From: Isochrysis galbana
Lineage: Eukaryota > Haptophyta > Isochrysidales > Isochrysidaceae
DNA: 64,000 nucleotides
Assembly: GCA_018136815.1 (NCBI GenBank)
Contig: CM030931.1
Span: 5,152,148 to 5,216,147, forward strand
Direction: 5' to 3'
Part shown: positions 32,601 to 40,435 of the stretch, piece after piece
Layout of the letters: the number at the start of each line of letters is the position of its first letter
How positions within the stretch are numbered: position 1 is the stretch's first letter
The notes under the pieces: model-generated
Told to the model about the DNA's origin: nothing
What the model saw: the letters and a program-made list of their open reading frames with translations, nothing else
The model's database searches: none
Translations under genes and position numbers: made by a program

Positions 32601-35600
32601 GTCGATGCGTTCCTCAAGCGTGCTGCCTGTGCCTGTCGACCAAATTCCGATGTCGTTCAGGTACGGCATGCAAATCTCCCACGCGAGGCCCTGGAGCACC
32701 GCATCCATGAGACGACACATGTAGGAAGGGCCGGATTGGACGCCGAACGGGAGGTAGTTGAACTCGTACTTCTGGCGATGGGTGCAGAACGCCGTGATGG
32801 GTTTGTCCTCCTCCTTGATAGGCAGACACCAGAAGCCGGAGGCGAGATCGAGCAGGCAGAGAAACAAAGAATCTCGAGAGCCTTGGCCCCGAGATAGACG
32901 ATCGATAGCTTCGACGGTGAGCGGGAGAGGACTATCCGAGATACGAAGCTTCGAGTTCGTGTCGCGATAATCGACACAGAAGCGAACGGATCCGTCCTTC
33001 TTGCCGACGAGGACGACCCGCGAAGCCCATGGCGAATTGGACTTACGAATGATGCCTGCCGCCTCCATCTCGGCGACGTGCTTGTCGACGATGGCACGGC
33101 CCTCGTCGCCCATCTTGGACGGAGCGTGCCGGTGGGCTGTAGCGCCGGGGAGGAGAGGCAGCTCGACCTCCATGACGTGCGTGTGCCGAGGGTTCTTCGG
33201 GTCGAGAGCGAACGCGTCGATATGCCGTGCCAGCAGGCAGCGTACGCGCTGCCTCTGGGACGGCGACAATTGCTTGTCGGGATCGATGGTGATAGCGTCG
33301 AGGAGCGCGCGCTGTGCCTCAGTGAGCGAGGACTCGGGGTCGTCCCTATCGCCGGCGACCGTCGGCCGAGCCTCGTGCAACTTGTACTCGATGTAGGCTG
33401 ACGCCACCGGCGAGTACGCAGGAAGGGTTACAGGACGTGGTGCCAGGTTCCAGACCGTGATCAGCACCTCCCCCTCCGGAGTTGGGGTTTCGACGCTAGT
33501 GGCGACCATTGGAGGAGAATCGAGGCCGTCACGGGGTGGTAGACGGTCGACGAGGATGGCGGAGTCGGGGTAGTTTTCGATGATCTCCAGCGGCAGGCGA
33601 ACGGAGAACATACCCCTCGATCGCGAGGGGATAGTGATAGGCTGCCTGGTGTACAGAGCGAACTCTTTCGACGCAACGGCCGACGTAGAGACGTCGGCGA
33701 AGAGTGGCTCAATTTCGACGGCGGCAGACGAACGGTTAGGAGACGAAGGTGGACTGCGAGTGAAGTCGAGACGAGGGGGCGGCTCAAGCTCGGGATCGAG
33801 AGGGGGCAATGGAACCGAAGTCGACATTGCCGGCGGCGACTCGCCGTGAGCCTGGCGGGATGAAACGTTGTCCGAGATAGGAACGAGCGACGACTCCTCT
33901 GCCCGTGGCGAGTCGGCGGAGATCACGGCGACAAGCGGTGCAGAGGAGAGACGAGGGCGAGTGGAGACGAGGGACGGAACGCGACGATTGTTGACCATAA
34001 GGGTCAAGCGGCTATCACGCCCAGCATCCGGCGACAGTTCGATACAGGCGGCGTATGCTTCCAGGAAATCGTTTCCCAGGAGAAGCATAGGTGCGCCTTC
34101 GACGACGAGGAAACGGTGTCGGAATTCGACACCGGAGAGAGAGAAGACCAACGTGGCGTAGCCGCGGGTACGGAGGGGGTTACCATCCGGTCCGACAACG
34201 GCAGGTCGGTCCGAAGCATGTTCGACTAAGACGCAAGCGTCGCGGGGCAGTGTGGCCAACAGCTCGGTGGTTACAACCGAGGGACCGGCTCCCGTGTCGG
34301 CTAGAGTCTTGTTGACGGCGAGGGCGGAATCGACGATATAACGAGTAGGGCCCGTGGCGGAGTGACGGCAAACGATGAGATCGCGAACGTACAGGCAGTG
34401 GCGGGGGTATAGGCTTGGCGGCGTGTCGGAGACAAGCCTCGCCGGTACCTCCCTGGTCAAAGAAGCGACGACAGCAGGCTGGTTGAGAGCAGGTGTGAAA
34501 CCCGAGGGAACGAAGGCGGCGTGCCGCTGCCTATGGTCGGCAATGACGTCAGCAACGGAGCGGCGAGCAGGGCGATCGAGCGGAGGCAGCGGTGGGTGCA
34601 AGTCCGGCAGGGCACCCAAGCCTAGGCGACATGGCGGCGTAGGGAGAAGAGCGAGGCGTTCCTGGTCCGACCAGGTAAGACGCAAGGCAGCATGCCAGCC
34701 CTTTGGCGTGAACGTGTCCGGAAAGGAAACGGAGGCACACGTCTCCAAGAGAGGAGGCATCGGAACGAACGGCAATGAGGACGAGGGAGAGGGAGAGGGA
34801 GCAAGGATCGGCAACGGCTCCTCCTCCACCGCAGACGAGTGAAGGCGAACTTCTGCGTCGAGAGCCGACGCCAGCGACGGAGACAACGGCAGCCAGGTAT
34901 ACGATATCGAGCCTTGCGCCCCGCGCACCGCCGTCCATACACGCCAGCGGTTGCGGACCTTGCGAATCATCCGAGCGGGACGGACGGGTAACAACGACGA
35001 GCGGGGCGACCCTAGCCACGGCCGCCACCCCATATCAATCGCGGCGACGCTCGAAACATTCGAAGGCTCGGAACTGGAACTGGAACCAGCCTGAGCCGCC
35101 AACTGGCTTGATTGTAGGTCACGCGCTTGAGATAGGAGAGAGGCGGCGGACGTGGCCGGACGAGAAGGAGTACGGCGGCAATAGTCCAGAATGACGGGCA
35201 TCCATTGCATCGCCATCGCACCGGCGATGCCCACGTAGGTGCGGCTGCGCATCGAGCCGCGATGAGGGGACATGGGAAGGTTTGCCATTGCGTGCTGGCG
35301 ACCAGGAACAATGCAAGTCGGCATGAGCGGAGGAAAGTTGGGCGAAAGGTAGAGTCCCGTAGCCTTAGTGTGCCCCGTTCCATGTTGCCATGGATGGACA
35401 TATTGCGTAGCTTCGAGACCCCCGAGTAGAGACTTAGCGTAGTGGTGCATTTTCGGGTTCTCCACCGCTAGAAACGGAGCCCCGGCGTTCAGGCGACGGC
35501 GGAATTGCTTTGCGGCGGAGATCGTATCGGACATGCGCTGCGGGTTGGAGTGGATCCACCTTAAGCCAGCGTTCGAGAGATAGGTACACGGCGGGTGCGC

Positions 35601-36785
35601 GATAATCAAGTCCCATCCGAGGTCTTGGACGAGATCCGCGTCCCCTTCGAAGTGCGGAACGTAGTCGACGTCGGACGGAAACAAATCGCACGTCGCCACA
35701 TCAGCGCCAGCAAGCAAAAACATGGACGAGACTACTCCACTCGTCTCGCCGATAATCAAGACGCGAGGAGGCGAGATGCCGTCGGTCTGCACGGCCTCGA
35801 CGTCACGCCTTACGTCTCTGAGTGTGACACAAATTTCGTCGAAGTGGATAGGTAGCACCTGAGCTGGAGACTCAGGCGATCGGCTAGGGCGCAGAACAAG
35901 CTGCGCCGCCTCGGCAATATCTTTCGGCATTACGTGCGCGGCACCGTGAGCGGCGGCGCGTTGGAAAGCGAGATCGATAACGTACGAGAGGGTCTCGCCC
36001 TCCTTCAAGGAAGGGCGAGTGCGCGCGAGATGTATGAGCAAATCTTCAGCGGCCGGAACCAAAGTCAGGCACACTGAAAGCTGACAAAGCGGAACGACAG
36101 CGGAAACGGAAACGGGACTGCGAGTGACCGGAATGGACGGAGACGCGGCGGCCAAGGTGCGAACCATCTGAAAAGAACGGGACACGACGGCCGGAAGAGA
36201 GTCGGACGAGAATAGAGCGGGTCGAGAACGGAACAATCGGCGGAATGCGCGTTGCACGACGGAGGGTATGTTGGCGAACACCCCTTCGTCAGCTAAGGAA
36301 GATTCATCAAACAAGCTAGTCGGTAGCGGTCGCCAACCCAATCGGGTTGGTGCAACCATCGTAGGCGGCGCGAGCCAACGGCGAACAGCGAGGGTGTAGG
36401 CCACCGTCCATCCGGAGGGGCTAACCTCGCTAGCACGGCCAAGGCAGCTTAAAGGCGAGTCTCGAGGGAACGAATTGGCCAGTCCATCCAAGATTTGACT
36501 GGCGACAGCAGACGGATCGGCAGCGACGGAGCTCAAGGCAAGAATTAGCGTTGAGCGCTCGAAATCGAGAGCATTGAACGAATGATTCGAGAACGACGAG
36601 AGCGACGAAGGAGGTAGCGAACGAACGGCGAGAGAGAACGGGACTCCCGGAGTCGAGTCGTCCCCACCACATATGAGCAGATGAGGGTGACTCCGGATCG
36701 ATTGAACGACTGAAACGAAAACGCGAACTTCGGGAACGACGGGATCGCAACCTAGGGTAGTATCCCCAGGTTGGAACGACAACAA
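29619..36785 (-). CDS. pol: gypsy Pol polyprotein with N-terminal DNA-methyltransferase-like domain
   Basis: A single open frame of 2,388 codons. About residues 342-540 form a domain of the phage-type DNA cytosine methyltransferase family: VLIIGETSGVV (cofactor-binding region), IIAHPPCTYLSNAG with the PPC catalytic motif at 398-400, VENPKMHHYA (441-450), a KATGLYL segment (474) and SRTYVGIAGAMAMQW (514-528). Then aspartic protease (ADTGAG at 829-834, LLLGNDFLEA), reverse transcriptase (~1215-1440), RNase H (KTDAAS at 1539), integrase (zinc region ~1825-1863, D1892, D1958, E1994) and a chromodomain (~2190-2240; YLVKWRGY, TWEP). The reverse transcriptase box reads YLND at 1385-1388 instead of YxDD (codon AAC for Asn), so a catalytic Asp is lost. 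The first ~340 residues are not recognised. Pol is in a different frame from gag, 184 bases downstream. Confidence 0.92.
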   Translation of the reverse strand: MLSFQPGDTTLGCDPVVPEVRVFVSVVQSIRSHPHLLICGGDDSTPGVPFSLAVRSLPPSSLSSFSNHSFNALDFERSTLILALSSVAADPSAVASQILDGLANSFPRDSPLSCLGRASEVSPSGWTVAYTLAVRRWLAPPTMVAPTRLGWRPLPTSLFDESSLADEGVFANIPSVVQRAFRRLFRSRPALFSSDSLPAVVSRSFQMVRTLAAASPSIPVTRSPVSVSAVVPLCQLSVCLTLVPAAEDLLIHLARTRPSLKEGETLSYVIDLAFQRAAAHGAAHVMPKDIAEAAQLVLRPSRSPESPAQVLPIHFDEICVTLRDVRRDVEAVQTDGISPPRVLIIGETSGVVSSMFLLAGADVATCDLFPSDVDYVPHFEGDADLVQDLGWDLIIAHPPCTYLSNAGLRWIHSNPQRMSDTISAAKQFRRRLNAGAPFLAVENPKMHHYAKSLLGGLEATQYVHPWQHGTGHTKATGLYLSPNFPPLMPTCIVPGRQHAMANLPMSPHRGSMRSRTYVGIAGAMAMQWMPVILDYCRRTPSRPATSAASLLSQARDLQSSQLAAQAGSSSSSEPSNVSSVAAIDMGWRPWLGSPRSSLLPVRPARMIRKVRNRWRVWTAVRGAQGSISYTWLPLSPSLASALDAEVRLHSSAVEEEPLPILAPSPSPSSSLPFVPMPPLLETCASVSFPDTFTPKGWHAALRLTWSDQERLALLPTPPCRLGLGALPDLHPPLPPLDRPARRSVADVIADHRQRHAAFVPSGFTPALNQPAVVASLTREVPARLVSDTPPSLYPRHCLYVRDLIVCRHSATGPTRYIVDSALAVNKTLADTGAGPSVVTTELLATLPRDACVLVEHASDRPAVVGPDGNPLRTRGYATLVFSLSGVEFRHRFLVVEGAPMLLLGNDFLEAYAACIELSPDAGRDSRLTLMVNNRRVPSLVSTRPRLSSAPLVAVISADSPRAEESSLVPISDNVSSRQAHGESPPAMSTSVPLPPLDPELEPPPRLDFTRSPPSSPNRSSAAVEIEPLFADVSTSAVASKEFALYTRQPITIPSRSRGMFSVRLPLEIIENYPDSAILVDRLPPRDGLDSPPMVATSVETPTPEGEVLITVWNLAPRPVTLPAYSPVASAYIEYKLHEARPTVAGDRDDPESSLTEAQRALLDAITIDPDKQLSPSQRQRVRCLLARHIDAFALDPKNPRHTHVMEVELPLLPGATAHRHAPSKMGDEGRAIVDKHVAEMEAAGIIRKSNSPWASRVVLVGKKDGSVRFCVDYRDTNSKLRISDSPLPLTVEAIDRLSRGQGSRDSLFLCLLDLASGFWCLPIKEEDKPITAFCTHRQKYEFNYLPFGVQSGPSYMCRLMDAVLQGLAWEICMPYLNDIGIWSTGTGSTLEERIDTSFEQMLHRLDLVLERLRWAGLSCKASKCILFAIKGEYLGHVVSRRGLEMDPKKVEAVRSIDPRHIDSLEKVRSFLGLCSYYRRFIKGFAHVAAPLTDLTRTGVDVATVSQSPECQTAIRRLIELITSTPVLAAPRHDKEFIVKTDAASTLGIGGILSQVDDHGHEHVVAYYGRRLTAAERHWTTTEVELLAALESIRTWRPYLWGRHFRLVIDHQALRWLHTMKDTVQGGPASRLMRWALKLSEYRFTVEHKPGANHKDADGVSRLVAADAGTSETSAPKQGGGQLLAAVVPNSRSTTASNNQSPAVAASRSRTTTASSLQADERSSRMSSTTRDSINLSYLDVGTPNAEALKEAQAEDPDCHDLIRFLSSAPHNPDLDHRRLRWLSRESSRCLLRSGLLYRRVPARDGEKLCLYVPKTMRRAYLEAFHDHLCHLGDNRMARLLRDRYFWPGMNADVSEHVRQCHECTLAKPPFRHLADPKGPQVGAYPFDIVFCDVVSMAPTHDVIKGSRGFDKLLVFVDSLTRWIEAAPHNGDPSSADALHAFMSYVVSRHGVPRQLRSDSGSNLASQLTSIILERTGTDLRPSTPHHHESVGLVERAQQTLINMARATDEGGGHWVDHLPFFLMSMRASANRITRMSPAALLYGRELRLPAQLSDPSETGPSPELPQEIRSYAWKMHCRLKAAWAAAYDATLESQADALADTLRTHSPPIQFAPGDRVVRKIPGLRNKLLYHYSGPYRIAEALGAGRYRLRDQENRLLSEEVHVTNLRPYYTLTDEDPVQADEYLVDALLDRKGRGDSRQYLVKWRGYAKAAATWEPLAELLRRCESLVTAYDDAHPFPPLRKPQMRKRAAESQSQTVSAPPTSHAIEAPVGSETTGSDHQAPRRSPRLAPSSHSGPIAHVSHLPVSARPSVANPAGPMMRPQHAVFVLGQWWYSSGSSRGSPWFGSHAFAHAALASPTFVRCRSEAFARLSPSDRTLVSLLDTPSAFF

Positions 36786-36968
36786 GAAGGCTTTGCTCAG
36801 CCGTCCGAGGGACGGCGAGCTCGTAGATCGGAGAGGCGAAACGTTAGAGGTACGAAATGAAACGCGAACGGGAGTGACAGAAGTATCGAGAAGCGAAAGG
36901 GGTGGCGGTCCAGGCCGCCGAGGAATTGAGAAGTCAACGAAGCATATGGCGGCGGCCTCGCCTATTCC

Positions 36969-38071
36969 CTAACGGCGGTTGCGGCCGAGGACGACGAGAC
37001 GACGAAGGTAGGCGCGGTGGGCGTCGGGGATCTCCGGCTCGCCCTCGCAAAGGAAGCGGATGAACGGCTGGCAGTAGTACGGCGAATGGGCGCCATCGCC
37101 TGTCCCATATCGCCAATTGTCGGGGTGGTCGGGACGGGCCGTATCGTGATCGGGAGGAGCGGGGCGGAAGGCACAATAGGCACAGCCGGTGGCTGTGGTC
37201 CATACACCGCCCTCAGACGTAGGGCGCTGCGTGCGGGGCACCTTCATAGACGCGTCGGTCGGACGGGCCCTGGCGAATGAAGCAGCCAGGTCAGCGTGCC
37301 CACAGTAGCGTGACATCGGGTCGAAATCTACCTTAGCATTACGCCAAGATTCCAAATCCCATTTGGCGCCCTCGGGATGGCCGAGGTTGTCCGAAGGCGG
37401 CGCGCAGCGGCGGCTCTTTTGCGATGGCGGTGTGTCGAGAGGTGGGAGTCCACCCTCCAACTTGGGAGGCGGCTCCCTGGTGTGGTCGGTGCGTCCCTGG
37501 TGGGACCGATCTCCATTGCGATTATTTCGAGTATCGGAGCCGCGGCCGCTTCCTGAGGTAGCGGCCGAGGGTTTGTCGCTTTTGTCCGGAGCTGGCTTCG
37601 AGGAACCCAGGCGGTCCTTAACCATCCGGACGACGTCGTCGATGTGGGCGATTGTGAGCGGACCGTCCGCCTGCTTGCTGCTCCGCGAAGCCTCAGCACG
37701 TGCCTGCTCCGCTGGAGCCAGCACCATGCGCGCGATCGAGATGCAAGACAGCGAGTGATGCGGCGCGTCTCCGGCGGCAACCGCCTCTATGCCTCGCTTC
37801 CACGCTTTGAGGAACTCGAACGAGTTCTCCGCTCCCCGTGCGCGGTCGCTTTCGTCGGCTTTGACGCAGGCGTCGAATCTCTCGTTGATTTCGTGCGTGA
37901 AGGCAGGGAACTTGAAGACGTTAGCTGCCGTCACCGTCGGGTCATTCATTTTGCGAACGAAGGCGTCGGTCACGCGAGTGGCCAGAGTCACTAAGTCCTC
38001 GCCCTCCGAGCGCGTGGTGCAACGGTCCCATTCCGCGGACGCAGTCTCTTTGGCGAAACCTTTTGCCCCGG
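36969..38071 (-). CDS. gag: gypsy Gag protein (N-terminus deleted)
   Basis: The open frame runs in from the 5' LTR (first start at 38216 in the LTR) and ends at 36969. The element-specific part begins at the deletion junction (38071). It has a hydrophilic, helical Gag-like region (ANVFKFPAFTHEINERFDAC), a Ser/Arg/Asp-rich linker (RGSDTRNNRNGDRSHQGR) and a Cys/His-bearing C-terminal part (GCAYCAF ... PYYCQPF). I see no standard CX2CX4HX4C knuckle. The true N-terminus was removed with the primer-binding region. Assignment rests on position between LTR and pol and on general composition. Confidence 0.7.
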
Positions 38072-39007
38072 CGAGAGGCGAGGGTGAGTGAGAGGAGGGC
38101 TGTGTTGGCAGGGGCTGGCGAGGCGAGGAGAGTTTGTAGGGTACGAGTGTTACGAGAGCGAGAGCGACGAGAGCGAGAGCGACGGATGACGACTGACGAC
38201 AAGACGTCGGATCCAACGATGCTGCGACACCGACTCACGAACACACTAGAATCATTCACCCAAACCAAGCAAAACATGAAATAACCGAGACCCCACATCG
38301 CCGGTAACTCAAACACGTCGCGAGAGACAGAGAGAGAGAGCGAGAGAGAGAGAGAATCCGCAGCGACGGTCGGAGCGTGTCTTCGCTTTGGATTTTCCCA
38401 CCAAGGCGGAAAGTCGAAGAGGAACGTTATGTCGCGCAACCACGGCGATCACATTGGATACAGATCGCAGCGAGGTATCCTTGCAATCGAAGAAATCTTG
38501 CTGTTGAGCGTGGACCTTCTAGACGTTTCTATCGAGCAACCCCGAGTAGCAACCAAGGGAGGAGAAAACCAAAAACCAACGGGACCAAGGGCTTCCATGC
38601 AACTTGCATCAAGGGGAAAGATAACCCAAAACCAAAGCAGCGAATCTAAATCAATCTCCAAGGGGAGATGGCAAACCAAGGACCAAGGAGAAAGATTCCC
38701 TCACCCAAGCAGCGAACCTAAATCGATCTCCGAGGGGAGATGGCAAACCAAACCTGATTGCCCCCAGAAGCAGGTAAAGAAACGCGGGGAGATAGCGAAT
38801 TAAACCTTTTGCGAGGCGCCTGGGAGGAAGAAAGGTGGGGAAACTTCCCTTCTCTTCGAGAGAGCAGAGGGAGGGCGCTCCAGAACCCTAGATCCTAGGC
38901 GTCCACGCGAAGTTTTTGACCGAGAACGAGAACGAGAGAATTATAACGATAAATACCGAACGAAGAGAAGAGAGAAGCCTAGCGAGAGTCGATTCGCGAA
39001 TGCGACA
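38072..39007 (-). repeat. 5' LTR of the gypsy element, 3'-truncated (936 bp)
   Basis: Nearly identical to the first 936 bp of the 3' LTR (one visible difference: GAGGTATCC near 38472 against GAGGCATCC near 28115). About 182 bp at its downstream end are missing, together with the primer-binding site. The high identity of the LTRs points to a recent insertion; the deletion must have come after it. Confidence 0.9.
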
Positions 39008-39419
39008 TGCGAGCGTGTAGGCGCGAACAAGGCCCCCAGAAGATGTGGGCCTACCCAGGTGCACAGCAAGGAGGAACTACTCGAGCATCCCAGAGGGGTG
39101 TGGAGGGGCGGCGCACACCTGAGCAATGGCGGCATAAGACTCGCTGGTGTGGCCTCCGAGGTGACGGGCAGGCTCGCAGGCTCGGCAGCCCTCCGACCGT
39201 CCGACCGGGGCGGCCGCCACCGTAGTTCTGAGATTCACGCTTGAAACACGAAAAAAAAATCCCGTGACTAGCTCAGCGGCTTGGCTGAGACAAGCCACGT
39301 GTAAGGCAGGTTGTTTGTTTGGCGTGGGTGGGAGAGGGGCAAGCATGCTGAACGAGAGGGAGCGGAGCGCGGCTCGCCTGGCATGAAAGCACGCCCGTGA
39401 CGCCGTCCCCGTACCTAGC

Positions 39420-39567
39420 AAGTTAGTTTGTAGTTTGTAAACCTCATTCCCCACGCCCGAATATGCAGTAAATATGTGAAATGTGTACAAAAACGTAATG
39501 ATGTGTTATTTGGAAAAGTTGACCCAAATATGTAGTTCAATATGTCACATATTTTTACCAAGGCCTA
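39420..39567 (+). mobile_element. partial copy (right end) of the TAGGCCTAGG MITE family
   Basis: The sequence AATATGCAGTAAATATGTGA and then CCCAAATATGTAGTTCAATA, ending ...CCAAGGCCTA at 39567, matches the right half of the element at 44995-45464. I found no left end, so the copy is truncated. Confidence 0.6.
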
Positions 39568-40435
39568 TCGCCAAGCGGCCGCCTACGGCGCGCGCCTCTG
39601 CGAGTTTCGGGTGGCGTGGCCTATGCCTAGACTAATTATGTTGTGCTAGGCCGTCTGCCGGTGCGTGGAGGCTCCGTTAGGAGCTCTGAGCCGCCAGGGT
39701 CGGTATAGCCATCCCAGAAACGCACGTGTAACCCCCCTCCATAGGCCCACCGGCGTCGCCAGGCTCCAGCTACCCATAGAAAGCGCACACACGGAAACGT
39801 GAGCAAGGGGCGACAAGCAGCGGACGGCGGCGTTCAGCGCTCTAGAGTCAGGCCGACGGCGAATTCGTTAGGTGAGGGAGACCATCCTCCTCCTCGACTT
39901 TACACGTTGCAATATGATTTGCTTCTTTCTCACCGTCCGCCGATGGTTTGCCCCTCGTGAAGGAATGCCCTGAAGTCTCCGCGGAAACCTCCTCTCTCTC
40001 CTCTCTCCCCGTTTTGCCGCCGACGCGTGCGAGGTCTCTACTTCATCCTAAGGTTAGAACCGACGGGGAGGGCGGCCACGCTCCCCCCCCCCCCCCCCGC
40101 CCTTCCCTCTCTAGGTAGTCTCTCTCCCGCTCGCCCCGCTCGCCCTCTCCCCATCTCTCGTTTTTATCTCTTAATCGCTTCTCTCTCTCACCTCCTCGGC
40201 ATCCTCCGCATCTCTCTCCTCTCTCCACACCCTCGCTGCAGAACGCATCTCCCTCTCTCGCTCCTCCCCCTCCCTCGCCTCACCGACCCATCCTCCCTCC
40301 CTCTTTCTTCTCTATCCTCTCCTTTCTTCCCTCTCTCTCGACTACCCTCCAGACTCCTCCCTGCCACTCCCCCAGCCCCACCCCCTCCCTCTCTCTCCTT
40401 CTCTCTCCCTCCCTCCCTCTCTCTCACTCTCCGCC
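39568..40435. promoter_or_regulatory. intergenic, with CT-rich tract upstream of the histidine gene
   Basis: 39568-40080 holds no gene. From about 40085 to 40430 the plus strand is dominated by C and T right up to the start codon at 40436, as at the starts of other genes here. It is probably the promoter/5'UTR. Confidence 0.4.

Larger units (their letters stand above)
27533..39007 (-). mobile_element. Ty3/gypsy (chromovirus-type) LTR retrotransposon with a methyltransferase-like domain
   Basis: An 11,475-bp element on the minus strand. It is flanked by the exact 5-bp target duplication TGCGA (27528-27532 and 39008-39012). The LTRs start TGTCGCA and the intact one ends CGTCA. Order: 5' LTR (truncated), gag, pol, a tandem-repeat region, polypurine tract, 3' LTR. 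The 5' LTR copy stops after 936 bp, where a deletion joins it directly to gag, removing the LTR end, the primer-binding site and the start of gag. Together with the changed reverse transcriptase active site this makes the copy defective. Confidence 0.93.
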
